A stretch of 5,856 bases of DNA from Campylobacterales bacterium (GTDB lineage: Bacteria; Campylobacterota; Campylobacteria; Campylobacterales; QNZT01): contig JALSQA010000007.1 in NCBI GenBank assembly GCA_026985685.1, forward strand, positions 1 to 5,856, given 5' to 3'. Below are positions 1-5,578 of this stretch, piece after piece. Each line of letters opens with the position of its first letter. Positions within the stretch are counted from its first letter, which is position 1. The notes beneath the pieces are model-generated. The model saw nothing but the letters and a program-made list of their open reading frames with translations. It was not told the DNA's origin and did not search any database. The position numbers were made by a program, and so were the translations under genes.

Positions 1-528
1 AAACAATATACCCTGTCATGTCATCTTTGTTCTTTGGCAAAGGTTCGTAAAAATGTTGTATTTGGCGAAGGAAATTCTAACGCACAAATCATGTTTGTGG
101 GTGAAGGTCCAGGAGAGATGGAAGACAATACTGGAAGACCTTTTGTAGGTAGAGCAGGGCAGTTACTGACGAAAATAATTGAAAATGTACTTGAATTAAA
201 AAGAGAAGATGTTTATATTGCAAATATTGTCAAATGCAGACCTCCTTCAAACCGAGTACCAACACAAGAAGAGGCAAACCTTTGCAAACCTTATCTTTTT
301 AAGCAGATAGAGTATATTAATCCAGACATTATAGTCTCTTTAGGTTCGACAAGTTATAAGTATCTAACCTCTGATATGGATATGCCCATATCAAAAGTTC
401 GTGGTGAGGTGATTCAATTTGATGGAAGGAAGTTAGTACCAACTTATCATCCTAGTTATCTTTTAAGAAACCCATCAGCAAAAAAAGATGTATTTCAAGA
501 TATGTTAAAAGTAAAGGCAATGTTATGA
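1..528 (+). CDS. Family 4 uracil-DNA glycosylase (4Fe-4S), 5' end cut by window edge
   Basis: This cytosolic base-excision repair enzyme removes uracil arising in DNA from cytosine deamination. The frame is open from base 1, so the true start lies upstream and 175 codons are visible. Numbering from base 1, four cysteines fit the iron-sulphur ligand pattern of the family: C7 and C10 (CHLC), then C79 and C95 with 15 residues between them. Motif A is GEGPGEMED (34-42), followed by TGRPFVGRAGQLL, and the C-terminal catalytic loop is PTYHPSYLLRNP with its H at 150. The first in-frame start-type codon, TTG at 34, is not the real start: it would delete the first two cluster cysteines and the conserved region before them. 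The stop codon overlaps the next start as ATGA, so the two genes are probably co-transcribed. Family assignment is secure; only the missing N-terminus is unknown. Confidence 0.95.
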   Translation, partial: KQYTLSCHLCSLAKVRKNVVFGEGNSNAQIMFVGEGPGEMEDNTGRPFVGRAGQLLTKIIENVLELKREDVYIANIVKCRPPSNRVPTQEEANLCKPYLFKQIEYINPDIIVSLGSTSYKYLTSDMDMPISKVRGEVIQFDGRKLVPTYHPSYLLRNPSAKKDVFQDMLKVKAML

Positions 529-1730
529 AAAAAGTTATTTATATATTTTTATTGAGTTTAAATTTTATATACGCTTCTCCTGCAAACCAACCTGCACAAA
601 TGGTGGTGATGGATTATAATTGGGTAGAAGATGATAATGCAGATGATACGGTATATCATGAAGTAAGAGAAACGCCTATATTAGAAAATGAATCAAATAA
701 TACTTTTAATAGACAAGAAGATACAACTACTTATATAGAGGAGGGTGCAGATTTATCTCAGTTACGCAATTCTGATCAGATAAAAGTAGCTCTTTTAGTG
801 CCCAAAAAAGTTATTGGTGCTTATGCTAACTCTGTAGCAAATAGTATTATTGCTTATTTGATTAGTAAAGATACTCGTTTTTTATTTGAAGTATTTGATA
901 GTGGTACGCAAAGTCCTGATGATTTAAATCTAGCAATGCAAAAGATAAAACATAAAGGATATCAGTTTGTTATCGCTGCTGTAACCGCAGATGGTGCACA
1001 GTCTTTAGCTCCACTTGTGAGTGATACTCTTGTATTTATTCCAACAGTCCACCATGAAGATGTAGCTATCAAAAATCCAAATATTATATTTGGTGGTATT
1101 GATTATACTGCTCAAATTGATGCTTTATTGCCATATGCAGATGATAAAATTGTAATATTTAATGATCATAGCAGACTTGCAAAAAAGATTTCAGCAGTTA
1201 TAAAAGACCGTCGTATTGAAGATGTTGTATATGAAAAAGAGATTAAAAACATGAAGGCTAATATCTCATATATCTTTAAAAGAAATCATAAACTTAAAAA
1301 TGCTTCTGTTTTTTTAAATATGCCTGTTGTAAAATCTGCCCTTATTGCAACACAATTTAGTAGATATGAAGATAATATTTCAAAAATCTTATCAACACAG
1401 GTAAATTATTCACCTCTTTTGCTTACTCTGACACAGTATCAAGATCGAAAGAATTTTTTTATAGCCAATTCTATATCAGATATGCCTTTTAAGATAGAAG
1501 ATACCAATACCTTATTAGGTGGGGAAATCAAATATAACTGGATTTCATATGCCACAACAGTAGGGCTTGATTATGTATTTTGTAACTATTTTGGATCTAA
1601 AAATATACGAGAATTTGATGAAGAGGTGTATGATAAACAGATATATTATAAAGTTTCTGTTATGCAAGCTATGAGAGGTAGTTTCAAACGAACACAAATA
1701 CCAATCAATGAAGAAAAACCTACATGGTAG
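525..1730 (+). CDS. Secreted protein of unknown function, possible periplasmic-binding-protein type 1 fold
   Basis: I do not recognise a named family. The 401-residue product begins with a clear Sec signal peptide (MKK, hydrophobic core, likely cleavage after IYA at residue 17). There is no lipobox cysteine, so it should be a soluble periplasmic protein rather than a lipoprotein. Residues 18-80 are acidic, Asn/Thr-rich and probably disordered. From about 85 the alternation of strands and helices (IKVALLVP, FEVFDSG, QFVIAAVTADGAQSLAPL, TLVFIPTV, NIIFGGIDY, KIVIFND) resembles the two-lobed type 1 periplasmic-binding fold, as in the C-terminal domain of LpoA/LppC, the penicillin-binding-protein activator. 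That likeness is my inference from pattern, and a ligand or partner cannot be stated. An AAAGG ribosome site (513-517) lies 7 bases before the ATG, and the start overlaps the glycosylase stop as ATGA, so expression is probably coupled. Translation ends with tandem TAG TAA (1728-1733). Confidence 0.85.
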   Translation: MKKVIYIFLLSLNFIYASPANQPAQMVVMDYNWVEDDNADDTVYHEVRETPILENESNNTFNRQEDTTTYIEEGADLSQLRNSDQIKVALLVPKKVIGAYANSVANSIIAYLISKDTRFLFEVFDSGTQSPDDLNLAMQKIKHKGYQFVIAAVTADGAQSLAPLVSDTLVFIPTVHHEDVAIKNPNIIFGGIDYTAQIDALLPYADDKIVIFNDHSRLAKKISAVIKDRRIEDVVYEKEIKNMKANISYIFKRNHKLKNASVFLNMPVVKSALIATQFSRYEDNISKILSTQVNYSPLLLTLTQYQDRKNFFIANSISDMPFKIEDTNTLLGGEIKYNWISYATTVGLDYVFCNYFGSKNIREFDEEVYDKQIYYKVSVMQAMRGSFKRTQIPINEEKPTW

Positions 1731-1750
1731 TAAGTATAAAAAAAGAGTGC

Positions 1751-1775
1751 TATCAATTTTTTTGAAAAATTGATA
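1751..1775. promoter_or_regulatory. Perfect 11-bp inverted repeat, likely BrnA operator
   Basis: The left arm TATCAATTTTT (1751-1761) and right arm AAAAATTGATA (1765-1775) are exact reverse complements separated by TTG. The right arm overlaps the extended -10 element of brnT. BrnA antitoxins are ribbon-helix-helix repressors of their own operon, so a dyad overlapping the promoter is where such an operator is expected. Reading it as a terminator for the upstream gene is less likely, because the stem is nearly all A/T and no T tract follows it on the plus strand. The dyad is seen directly; the BrnA role is inferred. Confidence 0.7.
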
Positions 1776-1779
1776 TAAT
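1771..1779 (+). promoter_or_regulatory. brnTA promoter, extended -10
   Basis: The sequence TGATATAAT is a perfect extended -10 element (TG, one base, TATAAT). No good -35 box lies 16-18 bases upstream, which is common with extended -10 promoters and with Campylobacterota promoters. A start point 6-8 bases downstream would fall at about 1785-1787, on the brnT ATG at 1786, predicting a leaderless or nearly leaderless transcript. No Shine-Dalgarno sequence precedes that ATG, which agrees. Confidence 0.65.
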
Positions 1780-1785
1780 AAAAAT

Positions 1786-2079
1786 ATGAAATTTGAATGG
1801 GACAATAAAAAAGAAAAAACCAATATATTAAAGCATGGTGTAACATTTGCACAAGCATCTTATGTTTTTTCTGATCCTTTTGTTTTAAGTAAATTTGATG
1901 ATGAACATTCAGATGATGAAGATAGATATGTTATTTTAGGTAAAAGTTTGAATGAAGCTATACTCGTCGTTGTTCATACATATAGAGATCAAAATGGTGT
2001 TGAATTTGTTAGAATTATAAGTGCAAGAAAAGCTACAAAAAATGAAAAAAAAGTATATCAAAGAAGGTGTCAAAAATGA
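1786..2079 (+). CDS. brnT: BrnT-family toxin (DUF497), type II toxin-antitoxin
   Basis: BrnT is a RelE-like-fold ribonuclease toxin that inhibits translation and is neutralised by BrnA. The 97-residue product matches the family in order and usual length: the N-terminal FEWDNKKEKTNILKHGVTF (residues 3-21), a VFSDP turn (27-31), an acidic stretch ending in DRYVILGKS (46-54), VVVHTYR (61-67) with H64 and R67, and the hallmark VRIISARKAT (75-84) with R76 and R81. Basic and histidine residues in these strands are the ones that act in this fold. No Shine-Dalgarno site precedes the ATG, but the family N-terminus begins exactly here, so the start is credible and translation may be leaderless. The stop overlaps the antitoxin start as ATGA. 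Base composition resembles the neighbours, and no truncation is seen. Confidence 0.93.
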   Translation: MKFEWDNKKEKTNILKHGVTFAQASYVFSDPFVLSKFDDEHSDDEDRYVILGKSLNEAILVVVHTYRDQNGVEFVRIISARKATKNEKKVYQRRCQK

Positions 2080-2285
2080 AAAAAGAGTACGATTTTACAG
2101 ACGCAGAACAAGGAAAATTTTATAGACCGATTGAAAAATTAGATATACCAATATATTTAGATAAAGATGTACAGGATTTTTTGATGAAATATATTAGTAA
2201 AAATAAAAGTAGCTCATCACTTAGTGAGCTAGTCAACTCTTTAGTAAAAAAAGATATAGAAATTTCAAAAAAATTAGCCTCATAG
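2076..2285 (+). CDS. brnA: BrnA-family antitoxin (ribbon-helix-helix)
   Basis: BrnA binds BrnT to block its RNase activity and, as a ribbon-helix-helix dimer, represses the brnTA promoter. The 69-residue product carries the family N-terminus MKKEYDF, then GKFYRPIEKLDIPIYLD (13-29), whose end is the probable DNA-binding beta strand. Two helices follow, at about 30-43 and 47-60. I chose the ATG at 2076 over a GTG at 2067: family proteins begin at MKKEYDF, a GAAGG ribosome site (2063-2067) sits 8 bases before this ATG, and the ATG overlaps the brnT stop by four bases, giving tight coupling. The toxin-then-antitoxin order is normal for this family. The gene ends 22 bases before the convergent bamA stop, and a long hairpin covers the junction. 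The palindrome at 1751-1775 is its likely binding site. Confidence 0.92.
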   Translation: MKKEYDFTDAEQGKFYRPIEKLDIPIYLDKDVQDFLMKYISKNKSSSSLSELVNSLVKKDIEISKKLAS

Positions 2286-2289
2286 AAAC

Positions 2290-2331
2290 TTTAGTTTAGA
2301 AAAAGGTCTAAAACCTTCTTCCTAAACTAAA
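2290..2331. terminator. Long imperfect hairpin between convergent brnA and bamA
   Basis: The outer arms TTTAGTTTAG (2290-2299) and CTAAACTAAA (2322-2331) pair perfectly. Inside them AAAAAGGT (2300-2307) pairs with ACCTTCTT (2313-2320) with one mismatch, leaving one bulged C (2321) and the five-base loop CTAAA. The hairpin fills the intergenic gap and includes the last codons of bamA, with the bamA stop (2308-2310) in the loop. It is a plausible two-way transcript end. It lacks an immediate T tract on either strand, so a 3'-end stabiliser or a barrier to antisense read-through is also possible. Confidence 0.6.
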
Positions 2332-4560
2332 CTCTATCTTAGATGTTCTATCACCCTCTTTGTCATCTAGTGCTTTTGCGTAAGATATTTGCAATGGCAC
2401 ACCAAGTGGTGATTTTGCCCATTCTATACCTATACCAGCAGAAGATCTGTGTATTTCATTAAACTTATCATCTCCTGTCATACCATAATCAAGAAATGTC
2501 AATATCCTCATCTGTACGGCTTCAACTAAAGGTATACTAAATTCTAAAGAAGCAGCTGCTAGTTTTTTTGCTCCAACTAATGCACCAACACTATTTCTAG
2601 GGGATAGTGTGCCGTACTTGTATCCTCTGACACTGCCCATACCACCTAAATAAAGTTTTTCATTGAGTGGTAGATTTCCTTGATCACCGATAACACTAAA
2701 TCTACCTTTAAGACGTACGATAAGATCATAATCAATCAAATCCTCAAGTCCATAATAGTATTTTGCACTAAGTGAAGTTCTTGTAAATTTTGCATCACCA
2801 CCAACACCTGCATACTCAAAACTACCTGTAATATTCATACCATGTCTTGGAAGATAATAGTCATCTGTATTATCAAAAGTAAGTGCTGGAATCAAAGAAC
2901 TTTTGATAACCCTGCCTGGTTGATAATAAATCGTATCTTTTAAACTATCACTTACATCAGATAGCTCAGTATCTTCATATAGATACGTTAAAGATGCATG
3001 ATAATGACGACCAAGTTTTTTACCTACTTTGAGACTTCCACCAAGTGAGTTTTCATTATAATCATAATAATCAAACTTTCTTCTATAAACATTACCACCA
3101 AGGCTATAAGTTGAGTCAAAAACACGAGGATTATAAAAGTGTAAACTTCCTCTGACTGTTTTTTCAGAAGTATCAAGATCGATTCCTGATTCGATACCTG
3201 AACCTAAGAAGTTTTTATCAGAAAGTCCTAAATTAATCCCAAATCCGTCATAACTACCATAAGATAAACCACCCATAATACTACCTGTACTTGCTTCATC
3301 TACTTTGACCAAAAGATTGACATGATCTGCATCTGTAGGTGTAGGTATGATTTGAACATCATTAAAGAAACCTGTTCGTCTTAGTGCATTGATTGAATCT
3401 TGCATATCTGTTTGTGTATAAGGTTCACCTTCACTAAGATAAAGTTCACGTCTGATAACCCTATCCATTGTCCTGTAGTTACCTGCGATAGTTATATTGC
3501 TAACATAGACTTTATGATTTGGCTGGATGATATATCTTACTGTTGCTATGTGAGTATTTTTATTTTGTTGAACATCTGGATAAACTTTAGCGAATGCATA
3601 GCCTTCATTTGAAAGTTCTTTTTTAATTGTAGTTATATCTTTTCTTAGTTTTTCAACATTAAAAACTTTTCCTTTGTGGAGTTTTAGTTTTTCTTCAAGC
3701 TTCTTTTTATTTACCACACCATCATCTGCCTGAATCGAAACATCACCAACATGATATTGTTTACCTTCAGAAATATTATAAGTCAAAGTAGCAGTATAAT
3801 TATCAAAGTTTGTTTTCAAAAATGGTTTAGATACTTTGACATCTAAAAAACCATGTTTTAAATAAAACTCTTTAATACGCATTGAATCAAATCCCAGCTG
3901 ATTTGCTTTTAACTTTCCATCATCTCGACCTAAAAGCCAGCCAAAAGATTGTTGTTGTTTATTTGCAAGGTAAGGTGCAAAATCTTTATAATGATACTTT
4001 TTAGTTCCATTAAAATGGATGGATTTGATATAAACGTTTTCGCCTTTATTGACAACAATATCTGTTTTAAGACTACCTTTGTTTAGTGGCTTATTTTTAA
4101 CTTCTACTGTAGAGTCATAATAACCCTCAGATTCAAGTTTTTTTGTGATTTTTTGTTTCATACTTTTGACTTTGGCGTTGTCATAAACATCACCTTTGTG
4201 TAAACCTGCTTCTTTTAGGGCTTCTTCATTTTTGTCCGTTGAACCGTACCCTTTAAGATCTATTTTAGCGATAAGTGGCTTCTCTTTGACATGATATATG
4301 AGTGTACCATTTTTTTCTTCTACCCATATATCTTTGAAATACTGTTGTCTGTATAGTGCTTTGACACTATTACTGATTTTGTCAGCTGATACATTTGTAC
4401 CTGGTTGAATATTGATAATCTCTTTTGCTATTTCAGGAGAAATATGTACCAAGCCATCAAATTTGATATCTTTGATCTGTTGTGCCTGTGCTAACTGAGT
4501 TACTAAAAACGAGGTTAGTAATATATTTTTACTTGTATGCAAAAATTTGGATGAATTCAT
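2308..4560 (-). CDS. bamA: Outer-membrane protein assembly factor BamA
   Basis: BamA is the essential core of the BAM complex, folding and inserting beta-barrel proteins into the outer membrane. Counting from the ATG, the 750-residue protein has a 26-residue signal peptide ending in AQA. Five periplasmic POTRA repeats follow at roughly 28-94, 95-174, 175-266, 269-347 and 351-422; POTRA5 shows GNYRTMDRVIRREL and RRTGFFNDV. The Omp85 barrel runs from about 428 to the end, with FDNTDDYYLPRHG, the lid-loop motif GSVRGYKYG (VRGY at 644-647), and a C-terminal barrel strand ending in F. Length fits Campylobacterota BamA. I prefer the ATG at 4560 over an in-frame TTG at 4566: it is the stronger codon and starts a clean signal peptide. 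An AAGG lies 10 bases before the ATG and 4 before the TTG, so two extra residues remain possible. It is transcribed divergently from tyrA; its 3' end lies in a hairpin. Confidence 0.97.
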   Translation of the reverse strand: MNSSKFLHTSKNILLTSFLVTQLAQAQQIKDIKFDGLVHISPEIAKEIINIQPGTNVSADKISNSVKALYRQQYFKDIWVEEKNGTLIYHVKEKPLIAKIDLKGYGSTDKNEEALKEAGLHKGDVYDNAKVKSMKQKITKKLESEGYYDSTVEVKNKPLNKGSLKTDIVVNKGENVYIKSIHFNGTKKYHYKDFAPYLANKQQQSFGWLLGRDDGKLKANQLGFDSMRIKEFYLKHGFLDVKVSKPFLKTNFDNYTATLTYNISEGKQYHVGDVSIQADDGVVNKKKLEEKLKLHKGKVFNVEKLRKDITTIKKELSNEGYAFAKVYPDVQQNKNTHIATVRYIIQPNHKVYVSNITIAGNYRTMDRVIRRELYLSEGEPYTQTDMQDSINALRRTGFFNDVQIIPTPTDADHVNLLVKVDEASTGSIMGGLSYGSYDGFGINLGLSDKNFLGSGIESGIDLDTSEKTVRGSLHFYNPRVFDSTYSLGGNVYRRKFDYYDYNENSLGGSLKVGKKLGRHYHASLTYLYEDTELSDVSDSLKDTIYYQPGRVIKSSLIPALTFDNTDDYYLPRHGMNITGSFEYAGVGGDAKFTRTSLSAKYYYGLEDLIDYDLIVRLKGRFSVIGDQGNLPLNEKLYLGGMGSVRGYKYGTLSPRNSVGALVGAKKLAAASLEFSIPLVEAVQMRILTFLDYGMTGDDKFNEIHRSSAGIGIEWAKSPLGVPLQISYAKALDDKEGDRTSKIEFSLGRRF

Positions 4561-4590
4561 ATGCAAATAACCTTATATTGAATTTGAAAG

Positions 4591-4596
4591 ATTATA
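4591..4596 (-). promoter_or_regulatory. bamA: Probable bamA promoter -10 box
   Basis: On the minus strand, positions 4596 to 4591 read TATAAT, preceded directly by TG. The box lies about 30 bases before the bamA ATG, giving a leader of about 24 bases with an AAGG ribosome site. No convincing -35 box is visible at standard spacing. Confidence 0.5.
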
Positions 4597-4645
4597 CAGA
4601 TATTTTACTAATGAAATACTATTTTACAATATTTAACGATCTCTT

Positions 4646-4654
4646 TGATAAAAT
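4646..4654 (+). promoter_or_regulatory. tyrA: Probable tyrA promoter, extended -10
   Basis: TGATAAAAT is an extended -10 element matching TATAAT at five of six positions. It lies 20 bases before the tyrA ATG, so the expected leader is only about 14 purine-rich bases, AAAAAAGAAAAAAG, with a weak ribosome site. No clear -35 box is present. With the bamA -10 on the other strand, this makes a compact divergent promoter region about 50 bases apart. Confidence 0.45.
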
Positions 4655-4674
4655 CAAACTAAAAAAGAAAAAAG

Positions 4675-5502
4675 ATGAATATTGGAATAATAGGTCTAGG
4701 CTTGATGGGTGGTTCTTTTGGACTTGCCTTAAAACAAAATCAGATTTCTGGCAAAATAGTTGGATATGATCACAATCAAAAGCATTGTGATCAAGCCATA
4801 GAGTTAAATTTAGTAGATGAAATTGGTGATTTTGATACGATTAAATCATGTGATGTTATCATTTTAGCTGTTCCTGTAGAGGGAATTATCAAAGCTTTAC
4901 ATGAACTAAAAGATATATCACCTGAAACTACTGTGATAGATTTGGGAAGTACAAAAGCAAGAATAGTTGAAAATTGTCCAGCTAATATTCGGCAAAATTT
5001 TGTAGCAGCTCACCCAATGGCAGGAAAAGAAAAGTTTGGTCCTACTGCTGCAATCCCAGATCTTTATAAAGATAAAATAGTGGTATTGTGTGATTTAGAA
5101 GAGAATGCACTTTTACATAGTGATCGTGCGATTGAGATTTTTACACTTTTGGGTATGCATATTGTCTATATGAAAGCAAAAGAACATGACAGACACGCAG
5201 CGTATATTTCACACATGCCTCATGCTATCAGTTATGCACTAGCAAATAGCGTCATGCATCAAGAAGATCCAAAAAGTATCTTGGCATTGGCAGCAGGAGG
5301 ATTTAAAAGCATGAGTCGCATAGCCAAAAGCTCTCCCTATATGTGGACAGATATCTTCCTCCAAAACAGAGAAAATGTTGTAGAAGCTATAGAGAGTTTT
5401 CAAAAAGAGTTACAAAAAGCCAAAGAGATGATTGAAAATACAGATGAAAATGCACTAAAAGAGTGGATGTTCAGTGCCAATAATTTGCATAAAATATTGT
5501 AA
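4675..5502 (+). CDS. tyrA: Prephenate dehydrogenase
   Basis: This cytosolic enzyme oxidatively decarboxylates prephenate to 4-hydroxyphenylpyruvate, the committed step to tyrosine. The 275-residue product has an N-terminal Rossmann domain with GLGLMGGSFG (7-16). Acidic D32 in VGYDHN ends the second strand, which in this superfamily favours NAD+ over NADP+. Substrate-site motifs follow: DLGSTK (89-94), the catalytic-histidine motif HPMAGKEKFGP (H113), and ISHMPHAISYAL (178-189, with H180 and H183) opening the helical dimerisation domain. GGFKSMSRIAKSSPYMWTDIFLQNRE (208-233) corresponds to the usual GGF...TRIA...MW.DIF..NR. There is no fused chorismate mutase and no C-terminal ACT domain, so this is a stand-alone monofunctional form without an obvious built-in tyrosine sensor. 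The divergent bamA-tyrA arrangement is as I recall it in Campylobacter. The ATG begins the Rossmann strand, so the start is firm. Confidence 0.96.
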   Translation: MNIGIIGLGLMGGSFGLALKQNQISGKIVGYDHNQKHCDQAIELNLVDEIGDFDTIKSCDVIILAVPVEGIIKALHELKDISPETTVIDLGSTKARIVENCPANIRQNFVAAHPMAGKEKFGPTAAIPDLYKDKIVVLCDLEENALLHSDRAIEIFTLLGMHIVYMKAKEHDRHAAYISHMPHAISYALANSVMHQEDPKSILALAAGGFKSMSRIAKSSPYMWTDIFLQNRENVVEAIESFQKELQKAKEMIENTDENALKEWMFSANNLHKIL

Positions 5503-5523
5503 ATAAAAAAATGGTGAGTGTCA

Positions 5524-5559
5524 TTTCTACTACCAAAAATTCAGTTTTGGTACTAGAAA
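5524..5559. terminator. Hairpin between convergent tyrA and nuclease-like gene
   Basis: The arms TTTCTACTACCAAAA (5524-5538) and TTTTGGTACTAGAAA (5545-5559) pair at 14 of 15 positions around the six-base loop ATTCAG. The 76-bp spacer between the two converging stop codons holds little else, so a shared two-way transcript end is the simplest reading. On the minus strand a T-rich run (T7, from 5504-5510) comes about 13 bases after the stem, too far for a textbook intrinsic terminator; no T tract follows on the plus strand. TGTCAT occurs at both edges (5519-5524 and 5563-5568), so a tiny inserted palindromic element is an alternative. Confidence 0.55.
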
Positions 5560-5578
5560 ATATGTCATAAAAAGATAT

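Noticed and set aside
1762..1767. TTGAAA as a -35 box for brnTA
   Set aside because: It is only six bases before the -10 TATAAT, far too close for sigma-70 spacing; it is the spacer and right arm of the dyad.
1751..1775. The palindrome as an intrinsic terminator of the 525-1730 gene
   Set aside because: The stem is almost all A/T and no T tract follows on the plus strand, while its overlap with the brnTA promoter fits an operator better.
1545..1858. Two overlapping minus-strand open frames of 92 and 70 codons
   Set aside because: They lie antisense to the end of the secreted-protein gene and the start of brnT. Their composition (Phe, Ile, Leu, Tyr rich) is what antisense of AT-rich coding DNA gives, and no family is recognisable.
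2067..2075. GTG at 2067 as the brnA start
   Set aside because: It overlaps the GAAGG ribosome site and adds three residues not typical of the family, whose N-terminus begins at the ATG at 2076.
3400..3612. Plus-strand open frame of 70 codons inside bamA
   Set aside because: It is antisense to the POTRA4-POTRA5 coding region, Cys/Ile-rich, without a ribosome site or recognisable motif.
4482..4769. Plus-strand open frame of 95 codons across the bamA-tyrA spacer
   Set aside because: It overlaps the bamA signal-peptide codons and the tyrA N-terminus out of frame, and shows no family features.
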